A model generated the notes under the pieces. It saw only the letters and a list, made by a program, of their open reading frames with translations. It was not told where the DNA came from and did no database searches. From Catenaria anguillulae PL171 (Eukaryota; Blastocladiomycota; Blastocladiomycetes; Blastocladiales; Catenariaceae): a DNA stretch of 64,000 bases. Shown piece by piece: positions 34,662-45,657 of this stretch (its first letter is position 1; the number at the start of each line of letters is the position of its first letter). Both the position numbers and the translations under genes were made by a program. The stretch is from the NCBI GenBank assembly GCA_002102555.1, contig MCFL01000035.1, forward strand, positions 1-64,000, written 5' to 3'.

Positions 34662-36104
34662 TCAAAACTTTCGCAACACCTCCATGGCATGATGCCACAC
34701 AACAAATGTGGCCGCGTTGGTTGGGAACGCTCGTACAATGGTGGCCATGGACCCGCGCCACAGACCCGCGGCACCTTCGCTTGCAATGGTTTGCCGTGCA
34801 CAGTCCATGAACCCGCGGTATGTGCCTGGATCCGCCGACTGAATCTTGGTCTAAGCGATTCCAGATTGACACAGTGTGAATGATCAAGGAAGGCAAACGG
34901 AACAAGTACCAGACCAGGCAAGTGCGGAATGTACCTTGATGACATCTGCCGGATACGTACTCATCCACCCGGCAATCCCCGACAGCCCACCGGCCAGCAT
35001 CAACTGCCACGGGCGCAACGCACTCTCTGCGCCCTTTTCGTCCTTGTACCCATTGGCCTTTGCCAGCGTGCGACACAGCGCCTCGTACGCAAAGAAGTAG
35101 GTGCCATAACTGGGCGTCTCCCGCAATACGGTCGGCACCATTCCCAAGAACGCGCCGCGAATGCCCTGCGTTGCAACTGTATACCGCAAGCAATGCAGCG
35201 GCGAGTTGAAGTGCGGCATCTTGGTTTTCACAAACGAATGTGTTGCGTCTGTTTGGTTTTGAATGCGAATCTTGGACAGTTCCATTGGGCACGAGATGAG
35301 CGAGTTGACGAGGCCAGAGCCAGATCCAGCAATAAAGATTTGCGTGAGCGTGGGCGTGTCATTAGGGTGGTCGAGCTGAGCTTCGAGAAAAGTGCCGTAG
35401 ACGCCAAACAACAGGGCATTGACAATGGCCACGCCAACAAGGGGCGACGACATGCCCTTGAAGAGGCCAAAGACGGTTTCTTGGCGGATGATGGTCGTCA
35501 GGCAGTGCAAGGTGCCGCGGTATTGCTGGGCTGCGCCCGTGCCTTGGCATTGAAGTCGGACCTGTGTGTGTCAAACGATGTGTATCATGGTATTCTGTGA
35601 GATGTGAGCGACCCAACGCCACGCAAGAAGAGTCGAAATGGGCACACAAGTCAAGAGAACGAAAGTTAAACCGACCTTGATGGTATCAAACGGTTGGCCG
35701 GCCAAGACGCCCGAAAACCCGCCAATGGTGCCAGCAATAAAGTTCATGGTGCCCAGTCCAAGCGTCGGTGTGTGTTTTGACTGCAATTCACCGGTTTTTG
35801 GCTGCTCGTTGAGTGGATCAATGACCCGTCCACCGTCATCGTCGTCCATTGTGGTTGGTGCAGCAGCAGGTTGCGGTCTATCGGCAAACGCCAGCGCGGC
35901 GTGTTCATGTTCTTGCGAGTGTTTGGTGGAGTTGTCGAGGGGATGGATGTCGAGGTGCAGCGTGTGATGGTTGTGCATGTACTCTGCAAGCGGCTCGACC
36001 TCGGAGACGCTTGGGTTGAAGCTTGAGTTTGGTCGAGTGTGAGTGTGCCGTGGCGGCGGCGCCAAAGAGACTCGATGGGCAGGGGCGGGTGACGATGGGT
36101 CCAT
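34662..36104 (-). CDS. mitochondrial carrier family (SLC25) transporter
   Basis: Solute carrier of the mitochondrial inner membrane. Three exons: 36104-35676, 35561-34935 and 34850-34662, all GT-AG and phase 0, giving 414 residues. The three carrier repeats carry the Px[DE]xx[KR] signatures QPFDTIKVRLQ, CPMELSKIRIQ and YPADVIKTKIQ; the first and third span intron junctions, which confirms the splicing. Repeat 3 has the typical GLWRGSMATIVRAFP ending. Similarity in style is greatest to the carnitine/acylcarnitine, basic amino acid and YMC1-like group; the substrate cannot be fixed by eye. The N-terminal ~130 residues are an unusual polar extension rich in His, Pro and acidic residues. Starts further upstream (for example 36200) are possible. 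Confidence 0.9.
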
Positions 36105-36822
36105 CACGGGCAGGGTGATGGGTTGCGATTGGGCGGTGGAAGCGAGGGGCAGGGGCGGGCGGCGGGTGGTTTCGCAGAGTAGATGGGGGGCAGATTGCAT
36201 GGACTGTCTCTGTGTGTCGGTGTCGGGCGATGTTAAGAATAATGTGACATGACATTGCCGAACGCCAAATCCATTGTGTCGATGGACAATTCCCAATTCC
36301 CAGTGTTTAGCTACGTAACCACCACCCAGCTTATGATCAGCAGCAGCAGACCAGACCAGACCGCAGCTGGTCGGTCACGGATCCGTTCATACTGTTTACA
36401 TCATGTGACTTATTGACTGATATCCAGAGTGCAGTCTATCGCCATTCTCCCCACCCCAGACCGAGTCAGAGGCAGAGGTGGGTCGAGACTCACGGTACGC
36501 GTGGTCAGTCAGTCGCGGCAGAAGAAATCACATGGCGCATGCACATGTTGCGTTTGTTGCGGCGAGGCTTGGGCAAAGTCGATTCCCAACGGAAACGCGG
36601 TTGGCTTCCGTCTTGTTCCTAAGCACAACCGGTTGATTCCGGCCAAATGGCCAAAACCGTTTGCACAGCGAGTGTGAGCGAGGTCAGGTCCGTCGATGAC
36701 CATGTCGTAGACTTGTAAATAACAGGTCTGGCAGCATTGAATTGTGAATTGAATTTACGCGTGAAATCATCTATTCATGTTAATGTTCATGTGAAGACTC
36801 ATTGCAATCGTTCTTTGCCACC
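36105..36822. other. intergenic, divergent promoter region
   Basis: Region between the mitochondrial carrier (-) and the 5-phosphatase (+). No coding feature is seen; it presumably contains both promoters. Confidence 0.4.
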
Positions 36823-38829
36823 ATGGACCATCAGTACGATACCTTACCGGCAACAACTGCCACCACACACTCACCCGAGCCATTTGCGGCACCCACGTCG
36901 CCAACCAGCGCCACTACCACCACCACCACCACCACCGCCGCCAACAAGGCACCCTCGGCGCAAGACACTGCTTCTGCTTCTGCTTCTGCCGTCGAGCAGG
37001 GGAAAGAGGACGCAGACCAGACCGCAGACTTGAATGCGTTGAGCGTACTGGCCGTCACGTACAATGTCAACCGCTACCTCATTGCCGACTCGCTCGCCTC
37101 CATTGCCACCGCCATCCAGCCCGGCCACCGCCCGCCCGACCTGATTGCCGTCGCCCTGCAGGAGGCCGCTCCTGCTTCTTCTCCTCAACCACCCGAAGAT
37201 GCTTCTCATGGCTCGGCTGCAAGCTTGCTGTGTCCCGCCGCTCCCGCTAACGATCTTCACGCACGCTTGCACTCGCACTCGCACTCGCACTCGCACTCGC
37301 ACTCGCACTCGCACTCGCATTCGGACTCACACCGCCGCTCGCTCCCAAACCTTGCCTCGCTCCCAAAGCCCGCTTTCAAGGGCCTTCTCACCGACCCCAT
37401 CACTGCCCGCTGGTGGCTCGACAAGTTTATCTGCGACCTCGGATGCTCCTTTACGCGCCGTGCCTACGTCCCGCTGACCCCAGATCCCGTGGTCCTCGGC
37501 GGCACCTTGCTCGCCGTGCTGGTTGCCGTCGACGCTCGCCATCGCATCCAAGACGTGCGCACCTCATTGACGGCAGTTGGCCCATTTGGGTTCCCAAACA
37601 AGGGTGCCGTGGGCGTGTCTCTTGTGTGGGATCAGCAAACAAGGGTGGCTATCGTTGGTGCGCATTTGCCACACGGTTCAAGTGCCGGACCCAGGGATCG
37701 CGCATTGGACAAGGTGGTGCAAGGGTTGGTGTTTGAGCCCATTGAGAATGAGCATGAGCAACAGCAACAAGACGCGGCTGCACCATTTTTTCCAAATGCG
37801 CGTGTCGCCCCTGCCACGCCCAGTCCGCCTCGGCTCCGCTCTCGCATTCGATCACAAGAGTATCTGTCGTCGTCATCATCATCAGCTCGGTCCGAGACGC
37901 CGACTTCTGAAATGGACAACAACGACAACGACAACGACTCTGCGCCCTTGCTCGCCTCGTCGTCCTCATCCCCATCCCCATATTCACCATCGCCATCGCC
38001 ACACGCCTCCCCACTCACCCTGGCCGACCACCACGTCACCATTCTCGCGGGCGACCTCAACTACCGCACCTCGCTGCCCACATTTGCCTCAGCCACCTCG
38101 CAGCTCGCCAATCACGACTGGCCCGCGCTGCTGGGCCACGACCAGCTCGCACACTCGCGCCAAATCCACGCGCACGCCTGGCACGAGCCCAAGATTGCAT
38201 TTGGACCGACGTATCGGGTGATTCCCGTGGGCCGACCACTGCCAGGGCTTGGCTTGCCACAAGGCACAACGAGTTTGCTCGACACGCAAGCACAAGGCCA
38301 GGCGAGCGTTGGATGCAAAACCGCGCATGCGGTCGAGCGCATCGCCCCCACGCCGCCGCCTGGGCCAACAACAAGTGTGGTGGGCCCTGGGTCCGGGCCA
38401 GCGGCCACGGGGCGGCCATGGTGGCCCATTGCGTATGACCCGCGGCGAGTGCCTGGATGGACAGACCGCGTGCTCGTGCGCTGTTTGGGATTGCCGTCAT
38501 CGTCCTCGGTGGAATGCGCACGCGTTGTGGCCCACATGTACGCGGCATTTCCAATGCTCCGGCAATCCGATCACGTGCCCGTGGCTGCCCTGCTCACCAT
38601 CTCGCCACCGCCGCCTGCTTTGTTGGCATCGCCCACACGGGATGCTGCCGACTCAGACTCGGGTCTGTCGTGTCTGTGGGCACATCGCGCCAGTGTCGAG
38701 TGGACCCTATGGCTCGTGTTTGTGCTGTCGAGTCGTGCACGGACGTTGGGCGTGGTGGCTGGGTTGGTGGTGGGCGCGTGGGTGTTGGTGCTTGTATGTA
38801 TGTGGGTGGTGCGTGGGGTAGGCGTGTGA
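36823..38829 (+). CDS. inositol polyphosphate 5-phosphatase with C-terminal membrane anchor
   Basis: Phosphoinositide phosphatase of the type II 5-phosphatase (IPPc) fold, removing the 5-phosphate from inositol lipids or soluble inositol phosphates. Intronless, 668 residues from ATG 36823, chosen over 36802 because it sits in a full Kozak context (GCCACCATGG). Motifs in order: VTYNVN, IAVALQE, NKGAVGVSLVW, IVGAHLPHG, LAGDLNYR, FGPTYRVI, VPGWTDRVLVRC and QSDHVPVAALL, covering the metal and catalytic residues. A hexamer repeat near 37,270-37,320 encodes about eight His-Ser pairs. A long Ser/Asp-rich insert separates the halves of the catalytic domain. The C-terminus has one or two hydrophobic segments (ASVEWTLWLVFVLSS and VVAGLVVGAWVLVLVCMWVV), suggesting tail anchoring. 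No SAC or OCRL domains. Confidence 0.9.
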   Translation: MDHQYDTLPATTATTHSPEPFAAPTSPTSATTTTTTTTAANKAPSAQDTASASASAVEQGKEDADQTADLNALSVLAVTYNVNRYLIADSLASIATAIQPGHRPPDLIAVALQEAAPASSPQPPEDASHGSAASLLCPAAPANDLHARLHSHSHSHSHSHSHSHSHSDSHRRSLPNLASLPKPAFKGLLTDPITARWWLDKFICDLGCSFTRRAYVPLTPDPVVLGGTLLAVLVAVDARHRIQDVRTSLTAVGPFGFPNKGAVGVSLVWDQQTRVAIVGAHLPHGSSAGPRDRALDKVVQGLVFEPIENEHEQQQQDAAAPFFPNARVAPATPSPPRLRSRIRSQEYLSSSSSSARSETPTSEMDNNDNDNDSAPLLASSSSSPSPYSPSPSPHASPLTLADHHVTILAGDLNYRTSLPTFASATSQLANHDWPALLGHDQLAHSRQIHAHAWHEPKIAFGPTYRVIPVGRPLPGLGLPQGTTSLLDTQAQGQASVGCKTAHAVERIAPTPPPGPTTSVVGPGSGPAATGRPWWPIAYDPRRVPGWTDRVLVRCLGLPSSSSVECARVVAHMYAAFPMLRQSDHVPVAALLTISPPPPALLASPTRDAADSDSGLSCLWAHRASVEWTLWLVFVLSSRARTLGVVAGLVVGAWVLVLVCMWVVRGVGV

Positions 38830-39268
38830 TGGATATCATTTTGTTGTTGCTCAATCATATCGGGCAGAGATTTTCAGGTCAGTACAGACGTAAATTACAT
38901 TCATACATATTCAAGTGCAAAGACAACAAAACAAACCAGAAAAACAAAAACAAAGTAGGGTGTTGGTGAGAAAAAAAAAACAATGGCGGAAAGAAGGGCA
39001 AAAAAAAAGAGACAAATTGAGCGGTACAGCAGCAAAACTGGAAAAAGGCGAGTGAATCGAAGAACAAGACGTGTGTGTAGGCGAGAAGATGTATGGGCAG
39101 GGAAGGAACAAGAGAGCAATAAATCACAGCCTGGGCACCGCCGCCATGGGATGCGTTTTGTGTAATATAAGGGCCAAGGTTGGGTGATGATGTTGTAGGA
39201 GGCAGTAATACAATCACTTGAGTAAACAAAGAAAAGGGGAATCACCAACAAGTCTCAAGGGCAACCGT
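38830..39268. other. intergenic, convergent 3' ends
   Basis: Contains short A-runs near 38,970 and 39,000. These are probably 3' UTRs of the two converging genes. Nothing else is recognised. Confidence 0.4.
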
Positions 39269-41159
39269 TCACGCCTCAACCTGTGCCGTCGCATGTGACG
39301 CAGGTGTGGCCGCAGCCGCAGCCGCAGCCATATCCACCTGCACGGCACTTGCCACGGCGACCGCCGCGGCCGTCGTGACGCTTGATGATGCGGTTGTGGA
39401 TGCGGAGGGTGGCGGCGCGTTTTCGACATTGTCGTCGTCGGCATGGAGTGCAGACGAAAGGTCCACCTCCTCGTCGTCCGTGGTGGCCGACTTGCACGCC
39501 TTGACCTTGGCCGGGGTCAGCGTCGTGGACGCCTCGCTGGCTGCCTCGGCGGCAATGGCCAGGGGGTCGAGTTCGGGGTCAGACATGGGCAGGACCGATT
39601 CGAGCAGACCCATTTCTTCGACGCGGATGAGAAACCTTGAAAAAAAAGTACAGTAAAGAGGTCAGTGTCCCAAGTCACAAATGATGAAAGAACCCGGTGT
39701 GTGAGTGAGCATACTCTAGATACTCGCGATACCACTGGTAATCATAACTCATCCAACACAAGGGCATGGTGCTCTGTTCCAACCCAAACAAGGCGCGCTC
39801 GGCCTGCTGCAACTTGCGGCCGAACCCTTCGTTGGGCCGAATGATGGGGCGTGCGCGAAAGACCAAGTCAAACGCCTCGGCCAACCGATACCCCAAGCGG
39901 CGCATCATGTAAATGAGCACAATGGTGGTGGACCGTGACACGCCTGCATGGCAGTGCACAAGGACGCGGCCCGACCCAACCTCGGAAAGCGGTCCGCCTT
40001 GCTGTGGCTGGCCCGTGGCCGGATCGATCTTTGCCCGATGAACCACCATGGCGCGCGCTCGATCAATCACGTCGCAGCACTCGTCAAACAAGCCCTCAAT
40101 GGGCTCGCCCTCGGCATCCTCGAGCGTGTACGTGTAGTACTCGACGCCGGGGGCCAAGTTGAGATCACCAAAGAACCCAATGCGAATCACATGGGTGATG
40201 CCGTAGGCTGCCAAGTGATACGGGTGAGCGGCGTCTTGGCCGCCCAGGTACAAGTACTCTGGCAAGATCAAGTGCGGCACGTCGTAAGTGTTTGAGCGAT
40301 GCGAGTACCAAACGGCTTGAATGAGTGCAGCTTGGCGCTCGCGCAAGTCGTTGATGCGCATGGGCAGTGGGTGGCCCGGGAGTTCCACAAGCCCGGGACT
40401 GTCGAGAGCAAACTGTGTCACGCCGCCGTGCAGGTATTTGGCGGCAAACACGCCGTCCGATGCCATGATGCCTGCGAGCTGATCGGCCACGCCGCCGGCT
40501 TCACCGGCATCGTCGTAAAATACAATGAGGTCGGCGTTCATGACACGCTCGTCGGCTTGGATGCGCATGCACAGTTCGAGGCGCGACGGCAGCGGGCGCG
40601 GGAAGGGCGAGGCTGCGGGGACAGAAGTGCGCAGGGCCCGGCGGCGCAGCGAGCCGACAATGATGGGTCCCGACAGCGATGATTGAACGTCGATCAAGAG
40701 CAGGTTGAGGAACGAATCGAGGATCAGCGAGTAAAGGTCGTCGGTGGAAACGGCGTTGGGGGGCAAGGAGGTCGAGACAGGGGAACATGTCGAGAGCGAG
40801 GTGACTTGATCTGGCGTGGGTGTCGGAAGCCCGCCCGTTGCGGTTGAGGTTGCAGTTGCCATTGATGCAGATGGCGACGGTTGGCCCAGAGTGGCGGCCG
40901 AGGGCGAGGGTGGGGCCGTGGGCAGGCTTGTGGCGGCATGCGCTTGAGCTTGCACTTGAGCTTGGGCGTGAGCATTGTCAAGCGTGCTTTGGGCCAAGGC
41001 CAAGGATTTTGTCAGACCGGACGAGGATTCGGAAGAGACATGATCGTGCTCGGTAGGGGTTGGCGAGGGAGGGAGAGCAAGCGCTGAGGCTGAGGTCGGG
41101 GTTGTTGATCCGGCGCCGGCGGGGTTGTCGGCTGACGGGCAGGAGGAGGAGGCGGTCAT
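39269..41159 (-). CDS. dual-specificity phosphatase with rhodanese-like N-terminal domain
   Basis: Protein Tyr/Ser/Thr phosphatase of the DSP/MAP-kinase-phosphatase type. Two exons, 41159-39715 and 39635-39269; intron of 79 nt with GTATGC..AAG, phase 2; 603 residues. The first ~140 residues are Ser/Thr/Pro-rich and disordered. A rhodanese/CDC25-like segment follows (DDLYSLILDSFLNLLLIDVQ to AAKYLHGGVTQFALDSPGL), as in MAPK phosphatases. The DSP domain starts at LILPEYLYLGGQDAA and carries the catalytic loop VHCHAGVSRSTTIVLIYMMR with the HCx5R signature intact. The last 120 residues are acidic then Ala/Thr-rich. It is probably a MAPK or stress-kinase regulator; the substrate is inferred only from architecture. 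Confidence 0.9.
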
Positions 41160-42231
41160 GATGGATGGGGGGAATTAAAATGGGCGACTGAATGAGCAAG
41201 AAAGGAACAAGGTGCAAGCGTTTAGAGGTGCGATGTAGGTAGACCGGGATGGCCAAGGTGTGGACTGTATACGAGAAGCTGCTGGGTGTATGAGAGGAAA
41301 TGGGAGAAGGAAGGAGAAAAGAAGGCGGGTATGCAAACGAGAACGACAGCAAAAACGAAATGAGACGAAATCGAATCAAAAGAGTTGAATGAAAGAAAGG
41401 GAATCAAAATTTGCCGAGCACAGACAGCGACAGCGACAGGTAGGGAAGAGGTGTGCCGCGAGACAAGCGGCCACACGCAGGCACGGAGTAAGACGACAGT
41501 GACAATGGATCCGGTGCGCAAGCAGAGCACAATGCTCAGGGTGCCGAAGTGTGTTGCAGCAGCTGAGCGAGCGGGTGGGCAACAGAGAGCGGATCACTTG
41601 AGCTGGTTCGGTGCAGCTGCTTGTGTCGTGGACGTCAGTCGGGTGCCGAGAACACTTTGGGTTGGACTGGGCGTCGGATGCGTTTCGTTGAGTCTGCGTT
41701 GACTGTTGACTGACATTCAAGTTCAAGTTGGTTCACTTTGCTGAAATCGACTGGATTTCTGTCGACTGCTACATACGTTCTACAGTAGCTCTGGGCCAAG
41801 GGGTGCCAGCCTGCCAGGTGCGGGATATCATGTCAAAGCTTACACTGACGGCCGGGCACAAACGAAGCTAAGGCCGGCAGACCCCAAATTGAAGTTGACA
41901 CATGAAGCAAGACCATGCGGCGCACAAACACACCGCCAAACGCTACGTGGCGCGTGGCTTAGCCTTGCAACCACAAATCAAAAAGTAACCCTCCGATCCA
42001 ACTATTCCCCTCTGGGCAAAAATGGAACTCGAATGATATGAAATGAATCGAACTCAATACGGCTATATGTCCAAGCACCCAACCTCAATGAATTGGTACA
42101 CTCGGCGCAATCGCACACGGCGCATCTCTAATACCTTATTCACTGGTTTATCCGCTGACTGTCTGCGCTCCCGTACCGCGTGTCTCTTTGTTCAACAAAA
42201 CTGCATCCATCCTGCAATTACAGCACATATC
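41160..42231. other. 1 kb intergenic, divergent
   Basis: Region between the phosphatase (-) and WBP11 (+). No gene supported; the short frames on both strands lack motifs. Confidence 0.4.
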
Positions 42232-43428
42232 ATGAAGGTGCGGATTCTTGGCATGTTCCTCGTCCCCGTCGCACGATTTAACACGCACTCGTGTCCGCAC
42301 CTCTAGAGCTCCAATCCAGTCGAAGCGCACCGCCGCGAACAGCGCAAAAAGGAAATCGCTAAAGTACGTACGCCTCGTCCACATGCTTTCCCTCCACACC
42401 TCGTTGCTTTCCTCACCTACTTTGTTTTCCTTCTTTTTTACGGCCCTGTCCAGCTCAAAAAAGACCGAGACGCACGCAAACAAGCGCTTGCCAACCACCA
42501 ATCGCACCTTGCCTCGTCGCGCGCAAAGCTCGCCGAAATCGAAGAACTCGCACACTCGCGCCCCCTCACGCCCGCCGAAAAGGCGCAGCGAAAGGAACTG
42601 CGGTCGCTCTTGGCCACGGCCGAAGCCTCCTCTACCACCGCCACGGGAGGCAAACGGCCCATGGGCGCTGGGCTTCGCGCACTTGATGCAGACGCAGTCG
42701 ACGAGTTTGGCCGATCACTGTCTGCCCGTGGTGGCGGCAGCGTGGGATCTGCCGTGTTTGATCCGCTCGCACAGGCACATGCGGCGCTGCTCGCAACCTC
42801 GAACGCACGGACCGCAGCGGCCGCTGCTGCGGCACCCATTCCACTCACCACTTATGCGTCGTCGTCGTCCGAGGACGACGAGTCGGATCCAGACACGCTT
42901 GATTTCGATCCGCCATTCCCGCCACTCGACGAGCCAAAACCGCCCTCTTATCGCGTGCCTGCAGCCGACCCCGTCGTCAAATCCATGCAGGGATACCCAC
43001 CGCCGCCCATGGGCCCGATCCCAAGGCACAAGCCGCAGATGGACCCGCCAGGCTTGGGCGCACCAGGTGCCGGGCCGCCGCCTGGCCCGTCAAAGCAGGC
43101 GATTGCCGGGTTGCCGCCCAAGCCCACCACTGGTGTGGGTGAATCATCGAGCCAACACAAGGATGCCGAGCTGGCGAACAGGACCAAAGATGCGGTTGCC
43201 GCACAGGTGGTGATATCTGCGGCACCCGTGATGCGTGATCGCAAGGCAGACGTGATGCGGTTGGCGCCAGAGAGTGTGCGCAAGAGGATGGAGCAGCAGC
43301 AGCAGCAGCAGATAAATAGCGATGCCATGGGTCAAGGAGCACAGCAAGCAGATCAGGCGAGTGCAGGCGATGATGGTGCCGATGCAGCATACCAGGCGTT
43401 CATGAAAGAAATGGAGGGTTTGCTGTAG
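42232..43428 (+). CDS. WBP11-like spliceosomal protein
   Basis: Homologue of WW-domain-binding protein 11, a nuclear pre-mRNA splicing factor. Three exons: 42232-42237 (only Met-Lys), 42307-42363 and 42454-43428; 345 residues. The N-terminal basic helix SNPVEAHRREQRKKEIAK-LKKDRDARKQ is the family signature and spans the second junction. Downstream are KLAEIEELAHSRPLTPAEKA, an acidic patch (SSSEDDESDPDTLDF), Pro-rich WW ligands (YPPPPMGPIPRHK, GAGPPPGPSK) and the C-terminal stretch VMRLAPESVRKR, typical of WBP11 proteins. A Gln-run follows. The two-codon first exon with donor GTGCGG is inferred and could be wrong; everything from SNPVEAH on is firm. Confidence 0.85.
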
Positions 43429-43628
43429 CGCTGACTGGGAATACAGGTATTGATAAGCCTTTTTTTTTCATTCCCGCCACACATTGCGGGTTCAGATCGA
43501 GTTAACGCCCAAAACGGACAGCAGGACGGAACATGAACGTGAGCACAGACGGAAAAGCAAGGAAACCGAGATAACTCAGTCAAGCACACAATACGCAACC
43601 CGGCATCCGGTTGCCCAAATTTACCCGC

Positions 43629-44586
43629 CTACTGCTCAACGCCCGGTACCGGCACCGGGCGAGCCACCGCATGTCTTGCAAGAATGTTTGAAATGGAATC
43701 GTAGATCGCCTTGCGATCCTTGTTGGTACCGCCAATCGCGAAACGGGCAAGGTGGGAGAGCATGTTGATGACCCGTTGGGCGGTCCATTTTCCGTCTTTG
43801 TTCTTGGATAGTCGCATCTAGCAGATCGGACATCATGAGGCCAACACTCGACGGGGACGCGATGGCCGCATTTTCCTGAAACTCGAGGTATCTCGCTTGC
43901 ACGACTCCACCCGCGACCCAAACCCACTCGTCTCTCGGCACGGCCCCGTTAGTGGACGGAAGGGCCGTCACGGGAATGTACTCTTGTAAGGCCCAACGGA
44001 TGGCGGCAGGCGATGCTTGCCAATCTTGCAACGCAGCGAGAACGCCCGCACCCGCGGCCTCGTCGTTCGACTCTGCTGGTGCCGCGACGCTTGCCAAATC
44101 GTTACCGAATTGCCCGTCGACCATGCCGGCATCCTCGGCAGAAACGGGCGGCCAATCACCGGGATCGATCCATGGCCCGTCCGTTGCCCATTTAATGCTA
44201 GCACTGGCACTTGAACCCTCGCCATTCTCTTGCGTCATGTCGTGATCGTATTGGTCTTCTTCTTGTTCAACGCCCAAGTCAATGAGCCATGGACCCGGGG
44301 TTTCAACGGCCTGGTCCTTGGTCAAATGGTCGCCCGAGGTCGGCTTGCCAATGACGGGACTACGGGACCGCGAAGGCGAGTAGTGATCCCAATAGTCGGT
44401 GTTGAGAGATGCGAAACGACGGCGACTCGGAGAGGTGTGGCACGGGCTGTAGGACGGCAGGGCGTGGACGGCAAGGACTGGCGTCAAGCGGGCGGACGAG
44501 CAGATGGGGCGCGCGCTCGAAGTCGAAGCGAGCGATTGCCACGAGAGTTCGGGAATCGAGAGCCGAGGCCTGGTAGCCTGGCGCAT
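43629..44586 (-). CDS. probable mitochondrial protein of unknown function, two exons or frame-broken
   Basis: A long frame starts at 44586 (MRQATRPRLSIPELSWQSLA) with a Ser/Arg-rich, acid-poor N-terminus typical of a mitochondrial presequence, then an acidic middle (VEQEEDQYDHDMTQENGEG) and DEWVWVAGGVVQARYLEFQE. Coding character then moves to another frame from 43817 (SKNKDGKWTAQRVINMLSH, then FAIGGTNKDRKAIYDSISNI) to the stop at 43629. A good acceptor (CTGCTAG at 43818) fits an intron of about 85 nt with a phase-0 donor near 43902, but the skipped segment also reads as coding, so a frameshift is possible. No known family recognised. Product is about 280-300 residues. Confidence 0.55.
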
Positions 44587-44802
44587 GCAAGCAAGTCCTC
44601 TTGTCCGTTTCTGTGTACTTACTGCAGTTGCACGTGTCTGATCTTTGCGAGTTGAGATGGAGCATCGACATTTGTTTCATCACAATTGCTGATCGACAGA
44701 CGTTGTTGCTCACACGACGAGTCCTCCGATCCGACCAGTGAGGCGTTCGTTCGTGCTTTTGGTATAAAAACAAGCAAAAATTGTCCAAAAATACGGAATT
44801 TT

Positions 44803-44874
44803 GGGGTTATAGCTCAGTGGTAGAGCAATCGACTGCAGATCGATAGGTCGCCGGTTCAACTCCGGCTGGCCCCT
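44803..44874 (+). tRNA. tRNA-Cys (anticodon GCA), copy 2
   Basis: Identical over all 72 nt to the copy at 29197-29268: same cloverleaf, anticodon GCA, discriminator T. A TATA-like GGTATAAAAA sits 33-42 nt upstream (44761-44770) and a TTTT terminator follows about 8 nt after the gene. The ~20 nt downstream are also similar between the copies, whereas the upstream flanks differ. Confidence 0.95.
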
Positions 44875-45246
44875 TAACATCTTTTGTCTCCTTTATGGTT
44901 GGTCGACGTAGATGCGCATGGATGTCTATTTGTTTTGTTTGGAGATGTTCGTGCCAAAATGAGGCTATATGCGTTTTGTTGCTCACCATTTCCACCGTCG
45001 ATGTATGCCAACGGCCCGAGGTAAATTTAACTCGCGCTTCAGGGAGGGTGAGCAGATGATTCCAGTGCTGCTGTGTCGCTCCGAGTCAAACCTCCTCCAT
45101 GCGGCCAAGTTGTGGGCCAATCATGTCGATGAGGGCCGAAGCAATGGACAATAGTTTTTCCATAAGCTGCAAGTTCGTTTCATCAGTCCTTAAGAATCCT
45201 ATCGCACCACCAAACACAAGGATCTCGCTTTCGTGTGCAACTCGAC
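44875..45246. other. intergenic
   Basis: Between tRNA-Cys copy 2 and the TBCK stop codon; no feature recognised apart from the Pol III terminator. Confidence 0.4.
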
Positions 45247-45624
45247 TCAATGCGTACACTTGTACACAGTCACATGTCCACCGCCACCCCCTGCCGCCGG
45301 CAACGAAATGGCCGTGGGCGTACACGTGCACACCTTGTCCTTGTCCCTGGCGACCACCTCGCCATCAACTTTACCATCCTCTTCAAGCCAGCAAACGCCT
45401 GCGATCCCCCAAGAAATGAGCCGTGCACATGCCTTGCTTGCCTCGGCGGCATCCAAGGAACGGACCACGGTGATGCGCTTGTTGAGCCGTTGTTGCTTGA
45501 GAATATTTTCAATGGCGTGCAGGTTGGCGGGCGGCACAAATGTGGACGATTTGATGTGTTGAGAACCTTGTGGTGGAGCGGATCTGAGGATGTGAAGCCA
45601 GGCTGAGCAACTGTCGTGGGAACG

Positions 45625-45657
<33 letters not shown>

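Noticed and set aside
37269-37320. Possible CRISPR-like or tandem DNA array
   Set aside because: It is a perfect hexamer repeat in frame within a gene, with no spacers.
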